This document shows positions 38,226 to 51,751 of a stretch of 64,000 nucleotides of DNA, piece after piece. Under the pieces are notes generated by a model that saw only the letters and a program-made list of their open reading frames with translations, was not told where the DNA came from and made no database searches. Location: the NCBI RefSeq assembly GCF_030247195.1, contig NC_080672.1, forward strand, positions 162,119,839 through 162,183,838, in the 5' to 3' direction. The DNA comes from Topomyia yanbarensis. Lineage: Eukaryota > Arthropoda > Insecta > Diptera > Culicidae. The translations under genes were made by a program, and so were the position numbers. Each line of letters opens with the position of its first letter. Position 1 is the stretch's first letter.

Positions 38226-38228
38226 TAA

Positions 38229-38324
38229 GGGCTGATTTCTTCACCCTCGCTTAACTTTTAAACCAGGTTCACCAGTACGTTTAAACCTGGTTTAATCGCT
38301 AATCGAGGGTAAAGAAATCGTCCC
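38229..38324. mobile_element. 96-bp hairpin MITE, TAA duplication
   Basis: Ends gggctgatttcttcaccctc and gagggtaaagaaatcgtccc, with inner inverted words 'aaaccaggtt' and 'aacctggttt'. Flanked by TAA at 38226-38228 and 38325-38327. A 3-bp TWA target is usual for PIF/Harbinger, which is the likely mobiliser. Confidence 0.8.
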
Positions 38325-38502
38325 TAAGACGTTCCGCAGAGAAGTATGTTGGTCGAAAACCTGGCCGAAGGTATTGAAACGCCTTCTCTTACAGAGAAAG
38401 ATAGGTAGGATGAATGGGATCTGGTGAAATACCGGGTGTTTTAGCTTAAATCCGCTGTTTTTGCCAAAAAACACAATTTTTATATAGAAAGCAAAAACAA
38501 AA

Positions 38503-38835
38503 TTAATTCAAGTATTTTACTTCGCTAGCTATACACCAAAAGAATGTTTCACCTTTCGAGACAAACCACTCGTCAAGCCATTTTAAGACGTCTTCGTACG
38601 AATCGAAGTGCTGATCTTCGGGCGCGTGACCCATCGATGAAAACAGATGATAATCGGACGGGTCCAGGTCTAATGATTAAGCGGATTGAGGTAGCACCTC
38701 CCAGTTGAGTGTCTTCAAGTAGTTTTGGACCATATTTGACATGTGCGATGGGGGCTTCTCATGTCTTTGTTCATAACCTGGCCTTTTTCATACAAAGCAC
38801 GGCGCAATTTGATTAGTTATTGTTGGTAACGGTGA
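38503..38835 (-). pseudogene. mariner transposase C-terminal relic
   Basis: Translated on the minus strand with shifts, this reads as the end of a mariner (DD34D) transposase: a W-E-V-L-P phrase, then L-D-P-S-D-Y-H-L-F around the last catalytic aspartate, H-F-D-S-Y-E-D-V and K-W-L-D-E-W-F, to a stop at 38503. An in-frame stop precedes the D motif, and the region upstream is shifted (R-A-L-Y-E-K is still readable near 38800). No TIRs were found, so only the tail of the element survives. It is inactive. Confidence 0.85.
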
Positions 38836-39616
38836 GCCTTGACAGTTTCAATTTTTATTTTTTTTTTAAATTTTTTAATTTATTCAAATTATATTTTATT
38901 TTTGATTATTTTTCGATAACGCGCTGTTACTATAAGCCTCCACTAGCATTTGATACGATTAGGCAGACGATTTCTTCCGATTAAAGCAGAAAAGTAGAGC
39001 TTTCCACATACGTGGCAGTAATTTAACGCTTGATTTACTTACTTGGACTCAGAGTTTTCAAATGATCCTGAAATTTACGGTGAGAATTGGTGAGAACATA
39101 AATAAATATCACTTTATAATACAAATTATTAGAGTAATTATGTAAATTACACAAAACAATGTTTAAACTAAATAAACATGTTTAACAAAAAGCAACCGAA
39201 GTATGAAAAGTTTAATTCGGTATCACATAAAATGTATCAAAAAGATTATTAATAGAAAATAAGAGAATAAAAATACATTGATTTAAAAAAGTGTGATTAT
39301 GTACAATATATTTAGCTCGATTGTAACTGTTGTATTCATTGAAAATATTTGGATCATTGATATGTGATATTTGAAAACACATACCACTAGTTTGAGCAGT
39401 AACTTTACGACTAGTCGATAGATCACAAACATATGCAAAAAATATCTTGACTTTTTTGACGACAATTTATCGCTCTTATTTTTCGAAGTATGGCGGCTCA
39501 TAAAGGATATAAATTAATCAAATCAGTCACTTTTGGTGTATCCGAAGCCATTGCAAAAGTTTTAACATTTTCTTTCTGGTCAGCTTTTTGACTCAAATAC
39601 TCGTCTGTGCGTTCGC
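38836..39616. other. no feature seen
   Basis: Strongly AT-rich with no element ends. Frame 39283-39501 has no recognisable content. Confidence 0.4.
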
Positions 39617-39620
39617 TTAA

Positions 39621-40291
39621 CCCTTTATAATGCCCAGAGTTTGGGGCTATTAATGAATGTTATATTAATAGAAACACGGTTCTCTCACTTAGTTTAGAAT
39701 ATATTTACATTTATTTAGTAATAAAAACTGTTTTGAAAATATACTGATACATCCCGTTAGAAAACGTCAGTCTTTGTAATGTTTGATGTATTTCCAACGA
39801 GTTAAGTGCAAATATAAAGACATATCGAGCAGGATCAAAAATTCGAAAAGAAATTAAGGTGGGTTACTAGTTTTTACCTGATTAACAGTAAATAACCCCT
39901 GGATTCTGAGGATAAGTCGAAAAATGAGACCACAGATTACAGACGTTCATTTATTCATTTTTTTTCTTTGCCATTTTTACCACTCATAATCTAAAATTTC
40001 GGATTAAAAATAGTTGTTTTTACAAGTTTGCGTCACCAACTTATAGGGTCTAGAATATTTTTTTCAAAATCGAGCTAATTTTATTGTCCAAAAGGAAATC
40101 GTATTTTGTTTTCGAAAAAACTCTTCACCAATCTGCCAATTTTCACTGTATCTTAATAAAAAGTAATAAGAAGAGTTGTCAGACTCCTAACAAGTCGATT
40201 TCATAACATTGGAACACTTCTCACTTCATATTCCTGCGTTATGAACGAAACGAAAAGGTGGCAATATAGTTGCCACTGCCTTATAAAAGGG
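39621..40291. mobile_element. TTAA-type MITE
   Basis: 671 bp, left end ccctttataatgcccag and right end ctgccttataaaaggg (imperfect inverted repeats), flanked by TTAA at 39617-39620 and 40292-40295. Non-coding; the TTAA target suggests piggyBac-type mobilisation. It is a different family from 20276-20887. Confidence 0.82.
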
Positions 40292-40424
40292 TTAATTCGA
40301 AATTTGAATGGCATGTGTTACGAAGTGTGTAAAATAAAAGCAGTTCCATGGTACTTCACATTTGTTGAAGATTTTTCCACTGATTTGCATCAGTCATAGT
40401 ATCTAATAAAAACCTGTTTTAATC

Positions 40425-41372
40425 CACCTAGAGGTGCAATTGTGCCTTTCTCATTTCTCCAAACTATGATTTAATAGCTCGTTCGAACATTCTTATTACA
40501 CTTGGTAAGTGTATATAAGAGCACCTTTTTGCATTTATCGCGGTATCGGTTTGAATCGAAGTTTTCTATGTGATCGCACTCCACAACCCGTAACTCCGGA
40601 GCCGGAAGTCGGATGGAGATGGAATTTAATATCAGTTTCCGGGGACGCAACACCTTTCATTTGAGACTTAGTTGATCGGTCTAGCCATTTTCGAGAAACC
40701 AATATAACCGTTATTCTGAATTTGGATGCTTCCGGATCCGTCGATGGTGGCCAGTGTGGCCAAAGAGACTTTGAATGACTGTTGGTGACCTAGATCTACA
40801 AGTTCAACAGTTGTGTTTACATTTTGGAAAAAAAATCACCTTTTTACATTCATCGCAGAATTCGTTAAGATCGTGATTTGCTGCGAGATCGTACATATCA
40901 CCCTGCAATTCAGGAACCAGAAGTCGGATCCACACAAAATTTAACAGCAGCTGATGGACCTTTAATTTAAAATCAACTTTGTCAAAATCGGTTCAGAAAA
41001 TTCCGAGAAACCGATGTGGACAAATCAACAAATTTTGTTTTGAAACCATACTCTTCAACTCGTAATCCGGAACAAGATGTCGGTTGAAAATGAAATTCAA
41101 TAGCAATCTATGGGAATATTATACCTTTCATTTGAATCGTAGTTTGTAAAAATCGGTTCAGCTATCTCCGAGAAACCGATGTGGACATTTTGTTAACAAA
41201 TCCGCACATACGCACACACATACATACATACATACATACATACACACATACATACACACAGATATTTTGCGATCTCGGCGAACTGAGTCGAATATTATAT
41301 GAGACTCGGCCCTCGGTTAGAAAGTCGGTTTTTTGAGCAATTGCATAACCTTTCTATATGAGAAAGGCAAAA
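40425..41372 (+). repeat. mosquito 'accggaagtcgga' repeat, copy B
   Basis: The left end 'gcaattgtgcctttctcat' and right end 'atgagaaaggcaaa' are short inverted repeats, so this may be a whole element. Inside, a unit with 'cgtaactccggagccggaag', 'cctttcatttga' and 'aatcggttca' recurs about three times (40580, 40910, 41070), followed by a 'catacatacataca' run (41215-41255). Confidence 0.8.
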
Positions 41373-41639
41373 GAATAATATTTAATTAGCTTAATCAGCA
41401 TGAGTTCAATGTTATCTTCATGTGATTATATATTGAAATGTTGGTGGAATGGGTTTGAAAGTGGAGGGAATGGGGGGTTAGTAGAGTGGGAGTGGAGGAT
41501 GCGTCAGAAATCCTTCATCTTATTTCGGTATACAGGGTGGATGAAGGAAATGCGGGCGTGAGGGTGGTCCAAGGAGAGGGGAGTGATGAAGGAGGGAGGT
41601 GTAAGGGCAAGACGGGGGGAGGGGCGGCGACGCAATGCT
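41373..41639. other. G-rich asymmetric tract
   Basis: Strong purine bias on the plus strand at 41460-41635 with many G-runs (for example ggggggttagtagagtggga and gacggggggaggggcgg). It could form G-quadruplex structure. No gene. Confidence 0.5.
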
Positions 41640-42068
41640 CAACTGCATATTTTGCCTTCCATTTGAGACTTGGTTTGAGAAAATCGGTTCAGTCATCACC
41701 GAAGAACCGATGTGACTTTAATTATGGAATATGCCCGCAATTCCGGACTTCCGGAATCGTCGATGGTGGACAATATATTCAAAGAATGTTTGATTGGCAA
41801 TCAGTGATATCTGGTAATCTGGTGACCATTTCAATAGTTTTTAGCCTCTGAGGTATTACGATTGTACCGATTTATATGGGAAATTGCAGTGTATCCTTAC
41901 TAACACCCATGTAACTTCGGAAGCAAGAGTCAGAACCGAATGAAATTCAGCATCAGTCAATGGTATTACTGTATCTTTCTTTTTTATAATTATTAAATTT
42001 ATTTAGGCCCAAATGCGGTAGCTCGACGAGGCCGATTGTTCGTTTTTTACAATAGATAAAAAAAACAA

Positions 42069-43348
42069 CTAAGTCAAGTTTTTTGTCTCGTTCAGACGCA
42101 GCTTTCTGCTGCGTGTTGAGATCCTTTTTCTAGTGGGCGAAATATTGCCAGTGTTGTCCACTGCAATTTGAGGTTCGATCCGTTTGTCTTCTTTCGCGTT
42201 GTCCTCATCCGTAGTACTTTCCTGCTGCTCGCGGTCAGATGTTCCAGTTTGTGTCTTACTCTTATCGGTCGTCATTGTATGTTCGTATTTTTCGGCATTC
42301 GTTTCGTTGTTGTTGTTGCTTGATCCGGAGATGTTGGTTTTGCAGCTGTTAGTGGTTTAGTGTAAGATGGTTCTGGGCTGATTTCAGTGGGATTGGTTAA
42401 GTTTTCCTTAACAGTTTCTACGCAAGGTTTTCCGAGGTGCAGCTTCTTCGTGCAGAACTGGCACGTAGGAATTTGCCCTGGGTACGTGACTAGTGATGTC
42501 TGTTGAATGAGAGCATCGTCCCTTCCTAACACTGTGAAGCTTAAGTATGATGGAATTGACTTGGTCACACGCATTCTCACCACACGAACACCGTTAGGAA
42601 TGCCCGGGAAAAAATTCCTCCATGTGTCATGTATAACGGAGTCTACTTCTCCGTATTTTTGCAAGCATTTTTTAATCGCGCCGTCAGGGGTACGCGTAGC
42701 CAAATCATGGACCCGAACTTCTACAGCGCCGTTCTCGATGTATACGGGAATGCTATAGGGTAAAGTGCCTATTTTCACCATACTAAGCAGGGTGCCTCAC
42801 TAATTCATTAATTTCTCGGTCTACAATCAATGGAATGCGAAAAAATTGACATCAACAGCTTTGATTCGTTGTTAAGAACCAATATAATAACACAAATGCG
42901 CTGAAAACAGTGAAATTCTCGTGTTTGAGCGCAACGAAAACTCGAATCGAGTGCCCCTATTGTTGCGCTACCATTTGACTCAATGCGTTGAACAAAGATG
43001 GCAGACACTGCTCTAACCAACGGCTTCAAATGGGTAGGGTGATAATAGAAACATAGCGAAAATGGGCTCAACACCCTATTTAACATTGCCGCATTCGGCG
43101 GTGTGCTGCATGTTGTTTCGCGAGGCGAATGACTCAGCTTGGTTAATGTTGTTGAACGAAATCAGCACGCAATGTTTGATATGATGCATTTGTAGGGTTT
43201 TCACTTCAGCCAGATTGAGTTTCATCTGCACTTTTAATAACTGTTTCACTTCCCGAATGGCTGGTCTTACAGGGCATTTTGAAAAATCAACAGCAACACA
43301 GTTCGGCCGCATCTGGGTTGCTTTTTGCTGGGCACCGTCACTCATCAC
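42069..43348 (-). pseudogene. LINE gag-like ORF1, interrupted by a MITE
   Basis: The most intact ORF1 here. Part 1 (43348-43077) starts M-M-S-D-G-A-Q-Q and has the V-A-V-D-F ... R-P-A-I-R-E-V-K motif. Part 2 (42757-42272) continues S-I-P-V-Y-I, has D-T-W-R-N-F-F-P-G-I, an RRM-like 'gag' core, and a CCHC zinc knuckle C-Q-F-C-x4-H-x4-C near 42440-42480. Removing the MITE with one TA joins the two parts in the same frame. A third part (42275-42069) overlaps the stop of part 2 by ATGA and carries the polar C-terminus, so one frameshift is likely. The protein would bind element RNA. Coding is otherwise open, so the MITE insertion may be what killed it. Confidence 0.82.
42758..43076 (+). mobile_element. 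GGGT-type MITE inside ORF1
   Basis: 319 bp, ends gggtaaag and acaccc, flanked by TA at 42756-42757 and 43077-43078. It aligns with 35276-35582 over its length. It is the youngest layer at this site. Confidence 0.92.
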
Positions 43349-44060
43349 TATATCGCACAGTAGGTATAAGCTATTGTTATATGGACTGCTTGTGTGATAG
43401 GCACCGATTGATTTTTAGGTAGAATTGACTGTTTCACTTGCGCGGTACGATTTTTTGCTTCTGCTCAGGGCGAGATGTGAAGACAAACTGAACTGCTGTA
43501 TCTTTCATTCGAAATCAAGTTTGTAAAAATCGGTAGAGAATTCGTTGGGGAATGGGTGTGATATTAGCTTAGGAACTTGGCGGGTTCCCCGGGGGCGTCA
43601 TGAACCTTCATAGGTGGCCAATGTGGTCAAAGCTGCTTTGATTGATCATTAGTGATCCAGACCCGTAATCTAGAGTAATGTTACATCAATTTTAATATGT
43701 TTTACATCATTTGAACATCATGGTGGTACCAGTTTATATGGGAATTTGCTGTGTGACCGCACTCTTTAACCCGTAACCCCGGAACCGGAAGTCGGATCAA
43801 CTAAAAATTCAATAGCAGCTTATGGGAGCGTTATACCTTTCAGATAAAACTACGTTTGCGAAAATCGGTTCAGCCATCTCTGAGAAAAGTGTGTGAGTTT
43901 AAATGACACACACACATACATACATACATATACACACAGACATTTGCCGATCTCGACGAACTGAATCGAATGGTGTATGACACTCGGCCCTCCGGGCCTC
44001 GGTTAAAAAGTCGATTTTTACAGTGATTGCATAGCCTTTCTTTATACGAGAAAGGCAAAA

Positions 44061-46860
44061 CTTAATAATGATCGATATTGAAAGTATACTACTGGTTCAT
44101 GGACATATAATTTCAATTCTTATCGTTGTTCGTAAACTCTGAACAGATTTGGCTATTGATAGAAGAAAACAGCAAATACAATTAGCTCCTCTAGCATAAC
44201 TGGCAATTTTCGCATACGATTAATAAATGTTTGCTTTAAAATAAAATTGAATACTGAATCGATCAATCTTTTCTGGCAACGAAACCAAGTGTTGTTTATG
44301 AAACAGCTTCATCGTCATTAGGGTCACTTGTATATTACCGCAGCCTCCGCACCATCAATCGAACCATATATTACATCGTCGTTTGCAGTCAAAATTATCC
44401 ACCAGTGGTAGTTTCGTTTTATTGAATATTATCAATGCTTGCTATCCACACTAGGGTGCTGCAGGGACGTCACCATAAGTGGATGGCTGTATTCTGGTAA
44501 GAAAGAAGTGAGCATAAATTCGAGCCGTCGAAAACAGTTTTTTGATACTTTAAAATTAACCGTGTCTTCCGAAAGACCGAACGGTCGAAGGTTGGGAATA
44601 CATCCAACGTTAATGATTATAATTTTGTTGAAAGTTTCGAGCTGGTAAACCTACATTAAATGGTTAGGACCCTATCGAGTTTTTGACAACGGGTACTCCC
44701 GGTTTTGATGCGTATATGGACGTAAATAGTAACATTAAAACCAGAGCGTCTGATGATGGTGATTACACGCATTTTAATAAGACATGAATGGAAATCTGGA
44801 TGCTCAGCAGTGAAACCATAATCAAAACGATTTGTAAGTGGCAAAAGGTCACAGAGTATGTGAATACAGGGATCACTGGATTTTTGCTCCGTTTTTCAGT
44901 AACCTGTGCAAGCTGATGCATGTATGAAACTTAGTAATAGGCAGAGAAATCCACATTAAATCTTAAAATAAACCGCAACCGAATTAAGAAAAATCCTATT
45001 TAAGAAACCAGGAACTAATTTCAATTTCCTTTGACTCCATAGTACTTCTACAATCAAGCCATCATATTATTTTGCGTGGATTCAATAATATTGTTATTTA
45101 AAACCGTGCAGTGAATCTCGAGCCGATCGGTCAATCATTCCAGTTCATGCAGCGTATAGAGACAAATAATAATGCTAATCCGGCTTCAAGGTTATCTTAT
45201 GCATTCTCGACTTCTTCGAGAATTCGAACTTTTTTCTTCTTTTGTGTGTGTGCGTTAACCGTTCGTTCATTAGCAGAGCAGCTGCAGTGTTTCGTTTATT
45301 GTGAGCTGCTTGCATAACGTATCCAAGACAAATACCGCATTATTTTGCGTTCCCCTTTCTAGGTGCTGTTACTATCGTGCACTGGGTAATGGGCCCGTGC
45401 AAAAATGACTTCTCCTGACAAATGATTTGCCTCAAGGCTTCCCAGCTCAAGATATATCTATGCTCGACCACCGGATCCTTTATTATCTTCGTCCGAGCCA
45501 AAGACAAAAGGTGTTTGAATTTATTGAAGATTTCTCGAGCTCTGACGGAACAATATTCGGCCGTAACAGAAATATCGAAATCACCCTGATATGCTTCGGA
45601 TGGTACTGATATTGCTGGTTACGGGCCTTTTACGAAGAACTACAAATTGTATGTACCAGCTAGTCGGGTTGACATCTGTGGGGTCGGTTCGAGTTTGAGT
45701 TGCACGGATTTGCTCACACATAGGGTTCGTCGTGGTGCGGATGTGGATGGTAAACGGATTGTCCGCAACAGACAGCAAAAAAATAATAAAACCGCACCGT
45801 TTATCGCACCGCACCGCGCGGTAATGCGGTAAAATTGATGTATTTTTAAAAATAGTATTAAAAATTATTCATTTTTTTTTGTTAATAAAAAAACTTTTGG
45901 ATTTTTATTAGTGATATTCCGTACATTTATGACAAATATTTTCGAAACAAGTTAAAATATTACAATTTCTCTAAATATTAACATACTCCTACGAAAGATA
46001 GCTGTATTTCATCGTTATACATACAAAATCGTTCGTCCGCAATTCATAGGAAAACATTTATTTTACTATGCTTCAGTTAATTGAAAAAATGGAATAAAAC
46101 TGTAATGATTCATCACGTTGTAAGGGAACCTGGGCAATTCGGACCTATCTAAGCTAATCACCCTTTTAGGTGGATAGATGTGACAGAATTTTATAGGTCT
46201 TAGGTTCTAATTGTTAGTTTGAAACCTCAGCTACATTTTGGGGCCATAAAATTCATTTTCACCACTCCATGGAAGCTCTAGACGACGATTTGAAAAACTC
46301 TACGTTTTCCATCATTTAACAGTGTATGGGAAATTTGGACCTCACTACGGTGTACTTCAGGCCGTCATTTTTTATATTTTTATTTGCAATATATTTATGT
46401 TTACCTATTGAATCTCTTTCATCGCACCTAACCCGAAGTTTAATTTATTCTCACACTAGAACCCACTGAGTTTCCGTAGTAATTTGTAATTTGTAATTTT
46501 ATTGAGCACTATAACCTGTTAGTACAGACTTTGAATCAGGTCAAGGAAGTTCTATCTTTGATGGCCTCAAGCAATAATCTTTGATTTGAATGGGAGATAA
46601 TCAATCTAGAAGCAGCAAATGCATCATTCTTTTTTCCATGAACTGTTCTTCTTGGCATATATTTTCTTCCTGGACAATTGCACGATGCACGTATGTAAGA
46701 ATTAATCTAATTTAATGTGCGTTATTCATACCTTGCCACAAATGAGATTCATATTTGTTATTTGGTATTATTTATTTGTTTTATTTGAAGCAGGAAAAAG
46801 CTCCCTGGAGCTAGGTTTCAATCAAACGCTGCCTCCAGTAGGCATGAAACAACACCAACA
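44061..46860. other. long spacer, no gene recognised
   Basis: No TIR pairs were fixed. Minor points: a G/C-rich 'gcaccgcaccgcgcggtaatgcggt' area near 45805, a frame at 45427-45609 with no known motif, and an 'aatttgtaatttgtaatttt' triplet near 46480. The last resembles 35670, where a LINE-tail-like 'acctgttagtacaga' phrase also follows. The region may include single-copy DNA. Confidence 0.4.
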
Positions 46861-46882
46861 GATTTAACAAGAGTTTTGAATC

Positions 46883-47148
46883 TATTTTAGCAATATGAAA
46901 TTCATCGGTTGTACGTCGAAAAATTAACGCAAGCTGCGTTTTCGCAAGCCAAGGAATCGGTTTGCTTCTTTTATTTGAGCAAAGGTTTATTCAAGTATAA
47001 GGTAGTCAAAAACGTTTTGAGGGAACTTTCGGTAGCGTGCATTAAACTCAGTTTTGACGGCGCGCTTTTATTTCATGAAATCTTTTGGTATCGCCTGAAA
47101 GAAGAATATCTTCACGCTGTTTGGGATTGGTGCTATGATTTGTGCTAG
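46883..47148 (+). other. open frame after an acceptor-like site, unidentified
   Basis: After 'gaatctattttag' (46878-46890) the frame reads Q-Y-E-I-H-R-L-Y-V-E-K and stays open for about 85 codons to a TAG at 47146. It is rich in hydrophobic and aromatic residues. I recognise no domain, there is no ATG near the start, and no partner exon was found. It could be a terminal exon relic or chance. Confidence 0.2.
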
Positions 47149-47212
47149 TTAGAAGTTTAGAAAAATATTTAAAAAGGGTTTAACCAAAAGAAAAAAAAAC
47201 CTGTACGGTTTA

Positions 47213-47736
47213 TTGTTTTATTTTCAAAAGGGAAATACCGCGGCTGCCACTCAGAGGAAGATTTATGCAGTATATGGGAAAGATGTTATTTCTGTTAAAA
47301 CAGCTGAGTATTTTTTTCGTCGCTTCAGATCTGGGAATTTCTACATGAAGAATGCACCACGTTCTCGTCGTCCTATCATGAAAAAGGTGGACGTCATAGT
47401 TCAAATCGTAGAGAATAATCGAAACGCAAGCTGCTATGACATTGCACGCGACCTAAAAATGACAATACTGAATCCTATAAGAAAGAATGGCTGCAAGAAA
47501 AAACTTGAGGTGTGGCTACCTCATCAGCAAAGAATTTGTTGGATCGAGTTTTCATTTCTGATATGTTAATAAATCGAATTAAAAACGAACCATTTTTGAA
47601 GAGATTAATAACTGGTGATAAGAAAAAGATAGCACACGACAATGTTGTGAAGAAAAAGTCATGGTGCCAAAGCGGGATTGCATCCGCGAAAAATATTGCT
47701 GCGCATCTAGTGGGATTGGAAAGGAATAATAATATA
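47213..47736 (+). pseudogene. mariner transposase, N-terminal part, truncated
   Basis: A mariner (DD34D) transposase relic. The first frame (47213-47569) has the N-terminal HTH region (F-Q-K-G-N-T-A-A-A-T-Q-R-K-I-Y-A-V-Y-G), the F-R-S-G-N-F linker, P-R-S-R-R-P, and V-W-L-P-H-Q. Translation then shifts frame near 47515-47560 and continues as F-L-K-R-L-I-T-G-D-K-K-K. The family normally has a D-E-K or D-E-K-W here, so the first catalytic aspartate is present but the next glutamate is lost. The copy ends at about 47736, cut by the pogo-like element, so the remaining catalytic domain is missing. It is inactive. Confidence 0.88.
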
Positions 47737-49258
<1,522 letters not shown>

Positions 49259-49440
49259 AGAGGACTGATTCGTGAATCGTGCAACGTATGCCACACGTTG
49301 TAATCGATGGAATGCGTATAAACATCAATATTATCGCTGAGTTCTTATATGCATTATATGTATTTAAAACAGCCCCAATTATCGCCCTACTATTTGAACC
49401 AATAGGGTAATAGAAGAAGCGAAAATCGGTTCATTTCCCT
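49259..49440 (+). mobile_element. possible diverged GGGT-type MITE
   Basis: Partial similarity to 35276-35582: 'aatcgatggaatgcgtataaa.atcaat', 'cgccctactatttgaaccaat', ending 'ggttcatttccctat'. Diverged, ends uncertain. Confidence 0.4.
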
Positions 49441-49784
49441 ATCACAATTCGTTCGGCAGTAATTTTGCAACGAATTACTCTCCAAAACGCATTGATCCCA
49501 TCTATCAGTGTGATACAACCATGATATATCAACTGATTTTTATATGTATAAAATACATTTATTTGCTTTTACATTGTACACGTTGCACTGTTCCAATTGT
49601 CAGCCAAGATTTAGATAATCTCATAATTAAATTGAATACGGGTTACTCCACGCGAAGTGATCAAGGCACGTGTAATCGACCTTCACAGATTTGAACCGAA
49701 TTTGGAGGAATTGTTCATCTAGGGTCAATATATAAAAACTCGAATTTTTGTGTCAATTGAACCACCCCTCGAGCCATGGGAGCA

Positions 49785-49935
49785 CCCCCCCCCCCCCACA
49801 GAATTTTAATTTTGAAAATTCTAATGCCATCGTGTTCCTCAGACATTTTTACATAAAAAACACGTATAATCTCAATATAATTTGAGCGCATCCTGAGATA
49901 TTCTGTTTTGAAGCAAAAAAGTCGTAATTTTCCTA
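49785..49935 (+). repeat. C13 run and block shared with 24.0 kb
   Basis: A 13-C run (49785-49797) precedes 'aatgccatcgtgttcctcag' and 'atctcaatataattt', which match the inside of the 23531-24300 element near 24040-24150. Only an internal piece is present. Confidence 0.65.
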
Positions 49936-50018
49936 ATTGGTGTGTGCAATACCTTATAAAATGTTAAGATATTCATAAAAACCGTATGTTTTCCATGTGA
50001 ATCTTATGAAAACATATA

Positions 50019-50991
50019 CACCAATTTGTTTTTACAGTTGTCAGTAATTTTTTACTGACTTTCAAACAGCTGAACTATCAGTAATCAGTTCAGTAAACAT
50101 TTTGTTTAGTGAAAGATCGGTAAACTTCTAGTGAACACTCAACTGTCAACAGTTACTGACTTGATCATCACGAAATACCGAAATTCGGTAAAATTTTGCA
50201 AAAAATAGTGAAAATGGAAATTACTTCAACTGCCAGAAATTGCAAAGTTACTGATAAATTTTGCTGAAAACCGTCACATAAAGGGTACTGATCAGTAGAA
50301 AACATGCAAAGAATAAGTTGTATTTAATTCCATAGGTATTTATTTATATTTATTGTCCATATAGCGGCTCAGTGAAAGTTTATTCTTTCGGAATATTTAC
50401 AAGTATAAATATAACGATAGGTAGAATGCAACAACTCATGCATTAGTTTTCCCTCAATCGTCGTCAATGTTCCGATATCCATCAAGACAGAAACGAACAT
50501 GAAAAACTGTTGCCTCAAATGCTTATAAGGGTATGCCATTGAGGAAAAAACGTCCAAGCCCGTCTACCTATTCAGAAACGAACAATCTCTTGGCTACTTA
50601 TAATTTTCATATATTTTAACACCTGCCAATGTTTCTATACTTTTCTAGTACATACAAAAAGGCGGTATTTGACAAGCGTGATTGTTAATAAAGCGTTCAG
50701 TAATAAAGTGATTTTTACGTTTTGTTTCTCAGTATTTATTATTAACTATTGAAAATTGGTAAAAATGTTACTGAACAGTTTAGATAAAATGACATTTTAT
50801 TGTTCACAAAATCCATCGGTGAAAAAAAAACAAATGTCCAACAACGTTTTCATTCGAATTACCGAACACTTGGTAATGATTTGACAAAATATTGTCAATT
50901 ACAACTTTTTTGCTGATCATTCAGTAGAAACGAAATTTTACAGATCAAAACCGTAAGAAAAATTACCGAACGTCTAAACTAGAATTTGGTG
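50019..50991. mobile_element. TIR element rich in 'cagtaa' words
   Basis: Left end caccaatttgtttttacag, right end agaatttggtg (short imperfect inverse). Inside, 'ttactgac', 'cagtaa' and 'accgaa' words recur. The ORF at 50369-50557 has no motif. It sits in an outer repeat with 'tcttatgaaaacata' and 'cttatgattctcataa' phrases. No clear duplication. Confidence 0.55.
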
Positions 50992-51751
50992 TGCATGTGC
51001 CAATGATTTGAATTTTATACGAGCATCTTATGATTCTCATAAACATAAGAAAAATGTATAATATTGTCTTATGATAAATCAAAGATGGCTTATGGAATAG
51101 GAAATCATAGCAAACCGATTTGATAAAATAAAAGCCATTTCAAAAAATAATCATTGTGGCTAAAAAATATACTATATTGCTATGAAATTCGCTTCATTTT
51201 TGCCTGAGTGTTGATGTTCACCTCTCCTTAACACTTCATGTTTGATGTTCTTTTACCTATCATTATTGCAAAACAAGTGTTTTACTTTAGAGAATGATGT
51301 TGTAGCACAACCAGTGATGTACCAAATCGGGATTTTTAGTTTTTGGGCAAAAAACCCAAGGTTTTTTTCATGGGAAGATTGGGGTTTTGGCAATTTTTCG
51401 ATATTTTAATAATTGAGTACCAATGTATTGTTATTCAAACATTTTTTTGATTTTTGAGCATTATTGTCATCAAGTTTTGCTTGAATCTAAAAATTCTGAT
51501 AAGTATTGGTCGATTATGATAGCTTTCCAACGTGTTCCGAGCTAAGTCGATTGTGTTTCTTTCAGTGAATCACCAACGTACCAAAAATCTTTCTACTGGT
51601 ACTAATGTAGTTGATGTCGAAAAATGTGGTTTGTAATTTGGGAGAGTTCTGATTGCGGTGCATATGAATGAAGAATATCCAAGCCACTCTGTTTCTGCAT
51701 AATACTTATGTTTACTTTTCCCGTATTAAGTAGGTGTTTACACTGATAATA

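Larger units (their letters stand above)
41980..43495 (-). mobile_element. full-length ORF1-only retroposon
   Basis: Bounded by exact 11-bp direct repeats ctgtatctttc at 41969-41979 and 43496-43506. On the minus strand it has a leader of about 150 bases, a gag-like ORF1, a 3' tail (gggcctaaataaat) and an A-rich end next to the duplication. No reverse transcriptase or endonuclease lies between ORF1 and the tail. A MITE (42758-43076) is nested in ORF1; without it the element is about 1.2 kb. Copy A of the host repeat shows the unoccupied site ('agtgtatctatcatttg' near 19318). Confidence 0.88.
41640..44060 (+). repeat. mosquito 'accggaagtcgga' repeat, copy C (interrupted)
   Basis: Two parts, 41640-41968 and 43507-44060, join into one repeat once the retroposon at 41980-43495 and one copy of its target duplication are removed. 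The join then matches copy A at 19280-19350. The right end is 'gtgattgcatagcc...gagaaaggcaaaa'. Confidence 0.85.

Noticed and set aside
45427..45832. Possible retrotransposon or host exon
   Set aside because: Short frames with no motif I could name and no splice or repeat support.
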